From Nostoc sp. CMAA1605 (lineage in GTDB: Bacteria; Cyanobacteriota; Cyanobacteriia; Cyanobacteriales; Nostocaceae): a stretch of 43,487 bases of DNA. Where the stretch lies: NCBI RefSeq assembly GCF_021596505.1, contig NZ_PJIZ01000061.1, forward strand, positions 1 to 43,487, read 5' to 3'. The position numbers and the translations under genes are program-made. Every line of letters begins with the position of its first letter. The stretch's first letter is position 1. Under the pieces are notes generated by a model, which was not told the DNA's origin, made no database searches, and saw only the letters and a list, made by a program, of their open reading frames with translations. Shown here one piece after another: positions 1 to 8,859 of this stretch.

Positions 1-8
1 GGGGACTG

Positions 9-1640
9 ATGACGTTTAAACGGTTATTTTTATTCTTTATACTGACACCCATCGCAGCTATAATTGCAGCTTCGTCTTTACTGGGTACTTTACAAGAACC
101 GCAATTCCAGAGTCGCTTGGAACTCTATCAGACAAATATTGTTCTCCAAGCTCAAGCTTGGCAACCAGGCGATAGTCAAGATGATAGCTCTGGGGCAATT
201 CGAGACGCAATCCTTGGGGAACAACCCCTAGAAAGTGCGACGGAGAAATATCAACAAACACGTCAGTCTGTGCAGACTAACTTAGCCAAAGTACAGCAGC
301 AACTTGCACAACTGCAATCTTCCAATCAAGTTTCCACACCACCCAAACCACTACCAGAAACCCCACCCACCGCCAATATTTCGATTTCACAAAAGCAACA
401 ACAGTTAGAACAATCCCAACAAAAAATGCAAAAATTCCTTGATGAATTAGACTTGCAGTTGGGAATTTTACAAGCTAAACAAGGAAAGACTGACACAGCA
501 ATCAAAATTTGGGGTGAATTGCAACAGTCAACAGTCAATAGTCAACAGTCAATAGTCAATAGTCAACAGTCAATAGCCAATAGTCAACAGTCAACAGTCA
601 ATAGTCAAGAAACTGCGGCTGTTTTAAGTGGACTATGGAGTGATCCCCCGCGTCTGTTACCCAAGGCTCAACAGGTAATTCAAAATAATTTATCGGGTTG
701 GTTTCGTTCTACCGCCTTGATTCAGTTATACCAACTCCAACAACGAGAAACTGCGTTATCTGAAGTGCAGACTGCACAACAAGAAATTGCGGCTCAAGCG
801 GTATTTAAGTTAGCAGTTATTGGTACCGTCCCTGCACTTACAGCTTTATTGGGAGTGATTATACTGATTTTCTTAATTGCTCAACGCTTATTCAAGGGAA
901 AAGAGTCATTACTAGCGCAAAACGAAGATTTAGCTTGGGCGACTCCTTGGGATGGGGAAATTATCTTACAGGTGTTTGTCGTCGGTTTTTTCTTCATGGG
1001 ACAGTTGTTTGTCCCCTTTTTACTGATGCTACTTCCAATTCCCCGTCCTATCGTAGATATCCGTCTGCAAGCTGCTTCTGTGTTAGTTAGTTACCTGTTG
1101 GTAGCGGGGGGTGCGTTATTGGTAATGTATTTCTCCCTGAAACAGTTTTTCCCTTTACCCAGACTGTGGTTTAAATTGCAACTACGGGATAACTGGTTTT
1201 TGTGGGGATTTGGCGGATATTGTGCGGCTTTACCGATAGTGATTGTGGTTTCCTTGATTAATCAACAACTATGGCAAGGACAAGGTGGGAGTAACCCACT
1301 TTTACAACTAGCACTAGAAAGCCAAGACTTTGTAGCACTGGGGATATTTTACGTTACAGCCGCGATCGCAGCTCCCCTATTTGAAGAAGTGTTATTTCGT
1401 GGTTTTCTCTTACCCTCTTTAACTAAATACTTACCAGTCTGGGGAGCAATTCTCGCCAGTGGTTTATTATTTGCGATCGCTCACTTGAGTTTATCAGAAG
1501 TGCTACCATTGACCGCTTTAGGCATCGTCTTAGGAGTAGTCTACACGCGATCGCGCAACCTGCTTGCACCCATGCTGCTACACAGCCTGTGGAATAGCGG
1601 CACACTCATTAGTCTGTTTCTCTTAGGTAGCGGGAATTAA
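9..1640 (+). CDS. CPBP-family intramembrane metalloprotease
   Basis: 543 residues. An N-terminal membrane segment (about residues 7-25) is followed by a long Gln-rich, coiled-coil-like extracytoplasmic stretch and then at least six hydrophobic segments from about residue 265 on. The C-terminal part has the CPBP/Abi (CAAX protease and bacteriocin-processing) signature: E459-E460-x3-R464, H492 after FAIA, and the HSLWN motif with H525. These are the expected metal-binding and catalytic residues, so proteolytic activity is likely; the substrate is unknown. Residues about 172-198 (521-612) are a run of QQSxxNS heptapeptides encoded by 7-bp tandem repeats, which looks like an in-frame repeat invasion of the linker region. 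In cyanobacteria such proteins are usually single genes and no partner is visible here. Confidence 0.85.
   Translation: MTFKRLFLFFILTPIAAIIAASSLLGTLQEPQFQSRLELYQTNIVLQAQAWQPGDSQDDSSGAIRDAILGEQPLESATEKYQQTRQSVQTNLAKVQQQLAQLQSSNQVSTPPKPLPETPPTANISISQKQQQLEQSQQKMQKFLDELDLQLGILQAKQGKTDTAIKIWGELQQSTVNSQQSIVNSQQSIANSQQSTVNSQETAAVLSGLWSDPPRLLPKAQQVIQNNLSGWFRSTALIQLYQLQQRETALSEVQTAQQEIAAQAVFKLAVIGTVPALTALLGVIILIFLIAQRLFKGKESLLAQNEDLAWATPWDGEIILQVFVVGFFFMGQLFVPFLLMLLPIPRPIVDIRLQAASVLVSYLLVAGGALLVMYFSLKQFFPLPRLWFKLQLRDNWFLWGFGGYCAALPIVIVVSLINQQLWQGQGGSNPLLQLALESQDFVALGIFYVTAAIAAPLFEEVLFRGFLLPSLTKYLPVWGAILASGLLFAIAHLSLSEVLPLTALGIVLGVVYTRSRNLLAPMLLHSLWNSGTLISLFLLGSGN
521..612 (+). repeat. Short tandem heptamer repeat inside a coding region
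   Basis: The DNA alternates CAACAGT and CAATAGT heptamers. Three heptamers make 21 bp, so the array is translated as repeated QQSTVNS/QQSIVNS units without breaking the frame. It lies between the coiled-coil and membrane parts of the CPBP protease gene. Confidence 0.85.
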
Positions 1641-1860
1641 TGAGGGCAGGGGGGCAGGGGGGCAGGGGAGGCAGGGGAGGCAGGGGGCAGGGGGCAGGGA
1701 GCAGGGGCAGGGGGCAGGGAAGGGAGAAAAGATATGATCTAAATTCCCAATCCCCAGTCCCCAATCCCCAGTCCCCAGCGAAGCACTGAGCTTGTCGAAG
1801 TGTCCCCAGTCCCCAGTCCCCAATCCCCAGTCCCTAGTCCCCAGTCCCCAATCTATCGCC
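1640..1860. repeat. Intergenic G/C-rich short tandem repeats
   Basis: Runs of GGGGCAG/GGGGGCAGG variants (1643-1725) are followed by CCCCAGTCCCCAATCCC-type repeats (1741-1855). Embedded at about 1777-1803 is the unit GCGAAGCACTGAGCTTGTCG, which recurs in inverse orientation at about 3050 and 3107. No coding potential is seen apart from low-complexity frames created by the repeats. Confidence 0.85.
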
Positions 1861-2571
1861 AATTCCATAACTGGCATAGCATTTATAAATATGTAACTAT
1901 TAATATTGTTAAATAGATTACAAAACTTCTAGGCTAATTTTTATTATCATCTGAGTATGCAAATTCTTTGCTACTGTGTTGATTGTCATCCTCTAGCACT
2001 CCAAGCCGGAATAATTAATTCATGAGTTCCGGTGTGATGATTGGTCACAAACACAAGTAAATTCACATAAATTCAACTGCCAATATTCTTTTCTACTTCA
2101 GGTAAGTTAAGAATATTTGAGTAGAAGAACTACTAACCTGTTCAATTGACACAGGTAATTTCTATTAAAGATATCTTGAAGATTGTGACCATCTCCTATA
2201 AAAATCCGGAGATAACACTGATGTAAGAGTAAAAAGTGGTATGTTAAAGCCACTTGAGCAGATAATTTGGAATTAATTCTTGTGAAAGAGGAAAATTCTG
2301 AAAAAATCTGTAATAATACACACCTAGTACAAAAATCTCAGGTAAAAAGCACTCATGCAAAAGGCAAAAGAAAGCTGATTTCTTTGAATTCTTGCTATTT
2401 TGAATTTGTGCAGTATTTATGTCCTGTTGTACTCGTTGATTGTGTAAACATGGTTAGCATCAAGCTCCTGAATTATTTGTGAGCGCGGCAAACTCTAAAA
2501 AGTTTTGCCACTGTTGCCAATCAGATGTGACTAATTAGCCATAAAGAAACAAAATAATTCTAGGCACAATC

Positions 2572-2589
2572 AGATGAAATATTTCATCT
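2572..2589. promoter_or_regulatory. Perfect 18-bp palindrome upstream of the TM2 gene
   Basis: AGATGAAATATTTCATCT is fully self-complementary. It lies about 150 bp before the ATG of the TM2-domain gene. Its form suits a dimeric regulator site, but no known regulator is assigned. Confidence 0.35.
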
Positions 2590-2635
2590 AAATTTTAGTA
2601 GCTTATCTTGCCATGCTTATTAGCCAATAGTACCA

Positions 2636-2657
2636 CCCACATGAGTGTTCATGTGGG
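2636..2657. promoter_or_regulatory. Perfect hairpin upstream of the TM2 gene
   Basis: CCCACATGA-GTGT-TCATGTGGG forms a 9-bp stem with a 4-base loop. No T-run follows on either strand, so an operator or a 5' leader structure is more likely than a terminator. Confidence 0.35.
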
Positions 2658-2735
2658 AAAGCTGATCATATCAATTCAGCAAAAATATATTTATTCAAAT
2701 TTCGGACAATAATAATTTCAAGGAGCATAAACCCT

Positions 2736-3014
2736 ATGGCGAATCTTCATCCTACTGAACAAACTAACAAACAATTATTAGCTAGCTATTGCGGGATCAT
2801 TTTCGGTGGTTTCGGAGTGCATAAATTCATTTTAGGTTATGCTCCCGAAGGTTTTATTATGTTAGTGATTTCTTTGGTAGGTGGTACGTTCTCCTACGGC
2901 ATGACTTTATTGATTATGCAAATAATTGGGTTAATTGAAGGGATGATTTACTTAAACAAAACCCCTGAACAGTTTGTGAAAACTTACATAATTAATAAGC
3001 AGGGTTGGTTTTAG
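2736..3014 (+). CDS. TM2-domain small membrane protein
   Basis: 92 residues. The start is supported by AAGGAG 12 bases upstream of the ATG. The protein has the TM2 layout: a first membrane helix with the FGGFGVHKFILGY turn (residues about 20-35), then a Gly-rich second helix and a third hydrophobic segment (about 60-75). TM2 proteins are small membrane proteins of unknown biochemical role; in bacteria some are linked to stress or defence, but nothing next to this gene points that way. It stands alone, flanked by repeat DNA on both sides. Confidence 0.75.
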   Translation: MANLHPTEQTNKQLLASYCGIIFGGFGVHKFILGYAPEGFIMLVISLVGGTFSYGMTLLIMQIIGLIEGMIYLNKTPEQFVKTYIINKQGWF

Positions 3015-3362
3015 GAAAGTTGGGGATTGGGGATTGGGGATTGGGGACACTTCGACAAGCTCAGTGCTTCGCTGGGGACTGGGGACTGGGGACTGGGGAC
3101 ACTTCGACAAGCTCAGTGCATCGCTGGGGACTGGGGACAAGGTAGAATTTATTTCTCAACTCATTACTCATTACTCAGCACTCATTACTCAGCACTCATT
3201 ACTCATTACTCATTACTCATTACTCATTACTCATTACTCATTACTCAGCACTCATTACTCAGCACTCATTACTCATTACTCATTACTCAGCACTCAGCAC
3301 TCAGCACTCAGCACTCATTACTCAGCACTCATTACTCAGCACTCAGCACTCATTACTAATTA
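3015..3362. repeat. Dense intergenic short tandem repeat block (heptamers)
   Basis: The first part (3016-3140) has GGGGATT/GGGGACT heptamers interrupted twice by a unit containing CTTCGACAAGCTCAGTGC. The second part (about 3157-3358) is an array of roughly 28 heptamers, mixing CATTACT and CAGCACT. Because 7 is not a multiple of 3, open frames run through it in more than one phase. These frames are by-products of the repeat and are not genes. Confidence 0.95.
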
Positions 3363-3402
3363 AGTCGGATTTCTATAGTTATCTTGATGTTTGCAATTAT
3401 GG

Positions 3403-3627
3403 ATGAGCAGTATGTTGAATTACAAAAGTAAGTATTTAACTTGGATACTATGTTTAATAGTGGGCATGAGCTACGTTAGTGTTATGTCTAATATTGATAT
3501 CCACTATTTCTGGAAGAGTTTGATTATTTTTCTCCCGATTCAGCTTGTAGCTTTAATTTATGCAACTGCTAAAATTTGGGGGATTGGTGGGAGGAATAGA
3601 GGGAGAAACTCGGTAACTGCTGACTAA
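3403..3627 (+). CDS. Small hypothetical membrane protein
   Basis: 74 residues from the first ATG (a TTG 12 bases upstream would add four residues, and the ATG at 3412 is another option). Two hydrophobic segments are visible (about residues 10-25 and 35-55), followed by a basic tail rich in Gly, Arg and Asn. I recognise no family. It directly follows the heptamer array, and the ribosome binding site is weak. It could be a real small membrane protein or a chance frame. Confidence 0.4.
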   Translation: MSSMLNYKSKYLTWILCLIVGMSYVSVMSNIDIHYFWKSLIIFLPIQLVALIYATAKIWGIGGRNRGRNSVTAD

Positions 3628-3808
3628 TGTACAGGCGGATTTAACCACAATATTTGTCTGAGAGCGTGAATATCTCACAGAAACCGCCTCTACTGGCTAA
3701 AATTTAATGTCTTGGCTATTGAGTCAAAGTTACAGATTTCGCTACCCTCAAATTAGAGATGCTTTTATATAAACCTCAGAATTCCCATAGCGAATCTCAA
3801 CACTTGCC

Positions 3809-6397
3809 ATGCAACTTGTCCCGAAAACTCAGCTTAACCCAGAAACACCCCCAACCAGAGAAAAAATTCTGTTAGATGTTGGGGGTATGAAGTGTGCTGG
3901 TTGTGTGAGTGCAGTAGAAAAACAACTCACTCAATACCCAGGAGTCGTGAGTGCTTGTGTGAATCTGGCTACAGAGGTAGCTGTTGTAGAGTCGGAAACT
4001 GGTGTTGTAGATCCAGAAAAACTGGCCGAGAAACTGACTGCAAGCGGATTCCCTACTCAACCCCGCAACGCTGGCGACAAAGTAGCAGGCAAATCCACAT
4101 TACAAGATTCCACAGAACGACACCGCCAACAAATGCGTTCGGCTTGGGGACAGTTAGCGATCGCGGCGGTGTTATTGTTGTTTTCAGGTATCGGACATTT
4201 GGGTAATTTCGGTAGCCCTATATTAATCGCACTGAATAACATTTGGTGGCACTTTGGTTTGGCTACCCTCGCATTATTAATTCCGGGCCGCCCGATTTTC
4301 ATTGATGGCTGGTTGGGTTGGCGGCGCAATGCACCCAACATGAATACTTTAGTAGGGTTGGGAACGCTTACCGCCTATACAGCCAGTGTAGTGGCGTTGT
4401 TTTTTCCCCAATTAGGTTGGGAGTGCTTTTTTGATGAACCAGTGATGATGCTGGGCTTTATCCTCTTGGGAAGAACCTTAGAACAGCAAGCCAGAGGTAA
4501 AGCCGCCGCCGCCTTTAGACAACTGCTAGCACTCCAACCCCAAACAGCCAGATTGATCCCCAACCCAGATCCAGAAAATCTCAGTCTGGGAACAAACACC
4601 GTTGAAATTCCCGCCGAACAAGTCAAAGTTGGGGAATGGATACAAGTTTTACCAGGAGATAAAATCCCCGTCGATGGGGAAATACGTTTTGGACAGACAA
4701 CCATAGATGAGGCGATGCTGACTGGGGAATCTGTGCCGGTGATCAAACAACCAGGAGATACAGTCACCGCAGGCACAATTAACCAATCAGGCGCGATCGC
4801 TATCCAAGCCACCCGTACTGGTGCTGACACTACTTTAGCCCACATCGTTGCCCTGGTAGAAGCAGCCCAAACCCGCAAAGCTCCAGTCCAGAAATTAGCC
4901 GACACCGTAGCAGGCTACTTTACCTACGGCGTATTAACCGCCTCAGCCTTGACTTTTGTTTTTTGGTACTGCTTCGGTACTCATATTTGGCCTGATGTCA
5001 CTATCAGCAGTGGCATAGAAATTATGAGTCACGCCACCCATACCGCCCACCATTCTCCACTCCCTACCCCCTATTCTCCACTGCTGATTAGTTTAAAACT
5101 CGCGATCGCCGTTATGGTTGTCGCCTGTCCCTGTGCTTTAGGACTCGCCACACCCACAGCCATTTTAGTTGGTACAGGCATAGGTGCAGAAAAAGGTTTA
5201 TTAATCAAAGGTGGCGACGTTTTAGAAAAAGTCCACAAACTCAACACCGTAGTCTTTGATAAAACCGGTACACTCACCACAGGGAATCCCCAAGTTACCG
5301 ATTGTATTGTTTTGGGGAATTGGGAATGGGGAATTGGGAATGGGGAATTGGGAATGGAAGACAAGGTGGACAAGGTAGACAAGAGAAACCTTACTTCCAT
5401 GACGGCAGTTGCTCCTCTTGGGGAGACCCCAAGACCGCACTGCCTCCCCCATGACGGCAGTTGCTCCTCTTGGGGAGACCCCAAGACCGCACTGCCTCCC
5501 CCATGCCCCATGCCCCATTCCCTGATACAACTAGCAGCAGCCGTGGAAAGTGGCACTTACCATCCCTTAGCTAAAGCTATTCAGCAGGAAGCACAGCGTT
5601 TAAATTTAGAGATTCCAGAGGCTAAAGATTTCCACACTGAGCCAGGGTTGGGTGTATCGGCACTGGTAAATGATGAAACTGTCCTGTTGGGCAACTGGGA
5701 ATGGTTGAGTTGGCATGGAGTTGTCATTGATGAAGCTGCACAACAGACAGCTAATCAGCTAGCAACAGCAGGTAAAACCGTTGTGGGCGTGGCTGTGGCT
5801 GGGAGTTTGGCTGGTGTGATTGGGGTGCAAGATAGCCTGAGAGCCGATGCTCATAGCACCGTCAAACAGTTACGCCACATGGGTTTGCGGGTGATGCTTT
5901 TGAGTGGCGATCGCCCAGAAGCCGCCAGTGCGATCGCCCAAAAATTAGGTATAGAACAAAATGACGCGATCGCTGGTGTTCCCCCTAGTAAAAAAGCTGC
6001 CGTTATTCAAGAACTGCAAAGTCAATCTCAGCATCCCATTGCTATGATTGGTGATGGTATTAATGATGCACCTGCATTATCCCAAGCCGATGTCGGCATC
6101 GCTTTGCATTCCGGTACAGATGTCGCAATGGAAACTGCCCAAATTGTCTTGATGAGCGATCGCTTAAGTGATGTAGTACAAGCAATTTCCCTGAGCCGTG
6201 CCACTTTCAATAAAATTCGCCAGAATTTATTTTGGGCATTTGCTTACAATACCATCGGTATTCCTTTGGCAGCCGGGGTATTATTACCACACTGGGGTTT
6301 TGTTCTCAGTCCCTCTGGTGCTGCGGCTCTTATGGCTTTTAGTTCTGTGAGCGTGGTCACTAATTCCGTATTATTACGACGTTTTACCCATTATTAG
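3809..6397 (+). CDS. Copper-transporting P1B-type ATPase with repeat-derived insertion
   Basis: 862 residues. One N-terminal heavy-metal-associated domain has the MxCxxC metal site (C29, C32). The membrane CPC motif is C440-P-C442, the phosphorylated Asp is D484 in DKTGTLT, the HP nucleotide-site motif is H585-P586, and the hinge GDGIND is at 748-753. The CPC motif and single domain place it with Cu(I) exporters or thylakoid importers (the PacS/CtaA group); which of these cannot be decided here. Residues about 503-571, at the start of the nucleotide-binding domain, are absent from the usual family layout and are encoded by tandem repeats (5313-5520). A smaller insertion, rich in His and Pro (about 410-427), lies in the loop before the CPC helix. 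All catalytic motifs are intact, so the pump may still work. Confidence 0.9.
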   Translation: MQLVPKTQLNPETPPTREKILLDVGGMKCAGCVSAVEKQLTQYPGVVSACVNLATEVAVVESETGVVDPEKLAEKLTASGFPTQPRNAGDKVAGKSTLQDSTERHRQQMRSAWGQLAIAAVLLLFSGIGHLGNFGSPILIALNNIWWHFGLATLALLIPGRPIFIDGWLGWRRNAPNMNTLVGLGTLTAYTASVVALFFPQLGWECFFDEPVMMLGFILLGRTLEQQARGKAAAAFRQLLALQPQTARLIPNPDPENLSLGTNTVEIPAEQVKVGEWIQVLPGDKIPVDGEIRFGQTTIDEAMLTGESVPVIKQPGDTVTAGTINQSGAIAIQATRTGADTTLAHIVALVEAAQTRKAPVQKLADTVAGYFTYGVLTASALTFVFWYCFGTHIWPDVTISSGIEIMSHATHTAHHSPLPTPYSPLLISLKLAIAVMVVACPCALGLATPTAILVGTGIGAEKGLLIKGGDVLEKVHKLNTVVFDKTGTLTTGNPQVTDCIVLGNWEWGIGNGELGMEDKVDKVDKRNLTSMTAVAPLGETPRPHCLPHDGSCSSWGDPKTALPPPCPMPHSLIQLAAAVESGTYHPLAKAIQQEAQRLNLEIPEAKDFHTEPGLGVSALVNDETVLLGNWEWLSWHGVVIDEAAQQTANQLATAGKTVVGVAVAGSLAGVIGVQDSLRADAHSTVKQLRHMGLRVMLLSGDRPEAASAIAQKLGIEQNDAIAGVPPSKKAAVIQELQSQSQHPIAMIGDGINDAPALSQADVGIALHSGTDVAMETAQIVLMSDRLSDVVQAISLSRATFNKIRQNLFWAFAYNTIGIPLAAGVLLPHWGFVLSPSGAAALMAFSSVSVVTNSVLLRRFTHY
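5313..5520 (+). repeat. Tandem repeats inserted in frame within the copper ATPase gene
   Basis: Three 14-bp units of the GGGGAATTGGGAAT type (5313-5356) are followed by two near-perfect 52-bp copies (5399-5450 and 5451-5502) and a CCCCATG run. A single 52-bp unit is not a multiple of three, so the two copies are read in different phases. The full insert still keeps the ATPase frame open on both sides. Confidence 0.85.
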
Positions 6398-6579
6398 GTA
6401 ACATTACGACATCAATGTAGTTTTCATCATCTCAGGTTAAACTAAAGCGATAAGTAGATGTTAAGCGTCTCATTCTAACTGTAAACACAGAGTAAAATCT
6501 ATGTATTCTACTTTGTGTTAGCCAGTACAGCTATGTTGTCATGCTAAACATCCAACATCACAGTCTGTAGTGGGCGAGA

Positions 6580-7083
6580 ATGATAGGTAACGATACTCAC
6601 AAAATTAGAACTAATCAAAATTTCCACGATTTTGGTAACAGTTTATCAATGGCAGCAGAAATCCAGGAAAGTCATCTACTAATTTTGGAAGATGATCAAG
6701 GTCGTAAAGAATTTACCCTAGAAAATACTATCTACTCTATTGGTAGAGACCGTGATTCAAATATCCGTTTGGTGTCTCAATTTGTCTCTCGTCGTCATGC
6801 CACATTGGTGAGACTGCCCAGACAGCATAACTCTCAAAGCTACTATTACCGGATTGTAGATGGTGATGGCAAAGGGAGACCTAGTGCTAATGGCTTCATG
6901 ATTAATGGGCGGAAAATGCCAGCCCATGATTTGCAAAATGAAGATGAAATTGTGTTTGGGCCTAAAGTCCGTGCCATCTATTATTTGTTAAAAAACACTC
7001 AGCGTTCTGGACAAACGGATGCTAGTGAGTATGATATTACACTGATTAACCCCAGTATGGCTGAGGATATGGAGGAAATTTAA
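6580..7083 (+). CDS. FHA-domain protein
   Basis: 167 residues. A forkhead-associated phosphothreonine-binding domain spans about residues 27-145. It has the family's core residues: a Gly-Arg pair in YSIGRDRDSNIRL, the SRRHA segment and the NGFMINGRK turn. FHA proteins read Ser/Thr kinase signals by binding phosphothreonine peptides. The N-terminal 23 residues precede the domain, and an internal ATG at 6649 is an alternative start. It is monocistronic, with no kinase gene next to it. Confidence 0.85.
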   Translation: MIGNDTHKIRTNQNFHDFGNSLSMAAEIQESHLLILEDDQGRKEFTLENTIYSIGRDRDSNIRLVSQFVSRRHATLVRLPRQHNSQSYYYRIVDGDGKGRPSANGFMINGRKMPAHDLQNEDEIVFGPKVRAIYYLLKNTQRSGQTDASEYDITLINPSMAEDMEEI

Positions 7084-7281
7084 ACCATTCCTCATACAAT
7101 AATTTTCAGGTGTCTTTCCCTATACCTCTATGTCCGCCGGAGTGCTTTCCTTCTCTACGAGAAGCTACGCCAACAAGACGCTTGTTTGTGACACGTTTCG
7201 CGATCGCGTCGGGGAATATTTGGGCTGTTCTTCCTGGGTTGGGTACAGGAAGCATCTTTGCCGTTCCCAGGCAAGGAGTTT

Positions 7282-7629
7282 TCAACCTGCTAGACTTTCA
7301 ATTAAGTGCCAGTAGCGACTAATCTCGATTTCTTTCTTAAGAAAATCAAAAACTTTTCGGCAGTGGTTCTCTAGGCGCAGAGGTAGTTCTTCATTTTTGA
7401 CAACAATTGTCATACGAGTTTCCGTCTCTGTCGCCGTTGACTTATCAATTAGCACTTCTGCTTTCACTAATTGGGAAACCGAAACATTCCCAGGAATCTC
7501 ACGCGCCAAGATGTAATCGGACGAGTAATACTGAATCTCCAAATCACAGTTTTGTAATAGGTCGAGCATCAAGGGCTGAAGATTTTCTAAGTTAATAGCA
7601 AGAATAAATGAACACGTATAGCGAGCCAT
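7282..7629 (-). CDS. Conserved hypothetical protein (115 aa)
   Basis: 115 residues with no signal peptide or membrane segment. The sequence looks like a small alpha/beta fold: a starting beta strand (ARYTCSFILAI), then a helix and repeated strand patterns. A Thr/Glu-rich middle (about residues 63-75) precedes a helical C-terminus. I do not recognise a named family and see no catalytic motif. Its upstream region contains repeat-type DNA. Confidence 0.55.
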   Translation of the reverse strand: MARYTCSFILAINLENLQPLMLDLLQNCDLEIQYYSSDYILAREIPGNVSVSQLVKAEVLIDKSTATETETRMTIVVKNEELPLRLENHCRKVFDFLKKEIEISRYWHLIESLAG

Positions 7630-8193
7630 AATAGCCCCACACCTTGCAACACTCCGTCCATCGTATAATACTGAGGTGACGAAACGGCAACTACTTATAG
7701 ATTAATTAAAGAAAAATACTGTTTATCAAAAAGTGAAGGTTCAAAACCAGACTTGCGTCCCGCTACGCTAACGCCCCTAGTGGGCGAAACAGTCCTCGTA
7801 TCGCAAGGTAGGTAAAAACCCCACCCCTTGTGGGTGGCTTAGTTTAATTGCGAATTGCGAATTGCGAATTGGTTTTATTGATCAAGTAGATGATGTTGAA
7901 AGTTGAATGTCAACTTTTGACAGGAGTCGCTTGCTTCCCTAAAAGAGTCATACCAAATCGGGATGAGTAGTGTTGTCTCAAGCCCCTGGAATATCCTGTG
8001 AATCAGGACTGATACCGAATTGGGATAGGTAGTATTCCCGCACTATGCGGGAAGTAAACTACAGACTTTCCACAAAATCTAAAATCCAAAATCGGGATAT
8101 GTAAAGAGAAGCAAGCTATGTGGTATCGTCCCTCCAAGCAAAGGGAAATGTGGAGATTGAACTTGGCAATTTGTCCAATCCAATGACTAATGA
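7630..8193. other. Intergenic region with dispersed repeats
   Basis: I see no gene. It contains a GCGTCCCGCTACGCTAACGC-type dispersed unit (about 7756-7790), a CCACCCC/GGGTGG short hairpin (about 7818-7836), and AATTGCGA tandem octamers (about 7848-7872). Two diverged copies of an ACCAAATCGGGATGAGTAGTG-like unit lie at about 7951 and 8011. Confidence 0.6.
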
Positions 8194-8745
8194 CTACAGT
8201 GAAGACTTCTGCTCAAAGCTAGGTGCATAGACTTGCAGTAAACTACTAACTTGGCGTAAAACCTCATTACCAGTAGTTTTAGAGGGAATGGGGGTTCTGT
8301 TGTCGTTAGGCTGAACAAGGTTACGGTTAATAGCTTCATGGACTTGCTGAGAGATTAACTCTTGCAGTTCAGCCCTAGCGCGTTGACGCTGGTAATTAGC
8401 ACCTTCTTCAGTGGTGGCGTATAGGGGTGGGAGACGGTTGAGGGCGTAGGCGGCGATATCACCTACATCGATGGAACTTTCGCTAGTAGCTTCAATTTCC
8501 GCCACACGAGCGATCGCTTCCGTTAACACCAACTCTTCCATGACGTTGATAAATTGTTTGCGAGGTACAGCCACTACCTCACCAGTTAATAATGCTCCCA
8601 TCAATTTATCTAACGCCATATACTCTTCAATTGAGAGTTCTGAGGCGTTATCACAGATACGTCCAACTTCTGCTTCCATTGCTGGCGTGAGATAACCATC
8701 CTGGAGAGCTTGTTCTACAATTTTTTCAATACTCATAAGGCTCAT
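8194..8745 (-). CDS. ComFB-type (late competence) domain protein
   Basis: 183 residues. Residues about 62-125 show the ComFB pattern: the FINVMEELVLTEAIARV helix and then DIAAYALNRLPPLYATTEEGA. Proteins with this domain are widespread in cyanobacteria, and members have been described as cyclic di-nucleotide (c-di-AMP/c-di-GMP) receptors linked to competence or motility. This copy lacks the Cys cluster often present between the two conserved blocks. The N-terminal 60 residues form an extra helical region and the C-terminus is a Ser-rich tail. The start gives MSLMS; an in-frame ATG three codons later is possible. Confidence 0.7.
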   Translation of the reverse strand: MSLMSIEKIVEQALQDGYLTPAMEAEVGRICDNASELSIEEYMALDKLMGALLTGEVVAVPRKQFINVMEELVLTEAIARVAEIEATSESSIDVGDIAAYALNRLPPLYATTEEGANYQRQRARAELQELISQQVHEAINRNLVQPNDNRTPIPSKTTGNEVLRQVSSLLQVYAPSFEQKSSL

Positions 8746-8859
8746 CTTAATTTAATCCACCCAAGCAAGGTAAGGACGATACTAAACAAACTTATGCTGC
8801 CTATATTATCGACAAAAAATATACTAAATTAACAGCAACAGTGATGAGTTACGCTGTTA

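Larger units (their letters stand above)
1861..2735. other. Long AT-rich intergenic region with two perfect inverted repeats
   Basis: I see no convincing gene here. A 71-codon frame at 2267-2482 starts with TTG, has no ribosome binding site and a composition unlike neighbouring proteins. The region holds a perfect 18-bp palindrome (2572-2589) and a perfect 9-bp stem with a 4-base loop (2636-2657). Both lie upstream of the TM2 gene. Neither is followed by a T-run, so they are not obvious terminators. Confidence 0.6.

Noticed and set aside
1623..1877. Minus-strand frame of 84 codons rich in Gly, Asp, Trp and Pro
   Set aside because: It is entirely repeat-encoded low complexity.
2267..2482. Open frame of 71 codons in the long intergenic region
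   Set aside because: TTG start, no ribosome binding site, odd composition and no recognisable motif; most likely a chance frame.
3157..3358. Possible CRISPR array
   Set aside because: The units are 7 bp without spacers, unlike the 25-40-bp repeats with unique spacers of CRISPR; no cas genes are nearby.
3027..3363. Two overlapping open frames of about 110 codons with repeated Thr-His-Tyr-Ser units
   Set aside because: They are produced by heptamer repeats read in different phases and have no start context.
7110..7322. Plus-strand frames between the FHA gene and the 115-residue gene
   Set aside because: They consist of dispersed-repeat DNA (CTACGAGAAGCTACGCCAAC-like) and overlap the 3' end of the opposite gene.
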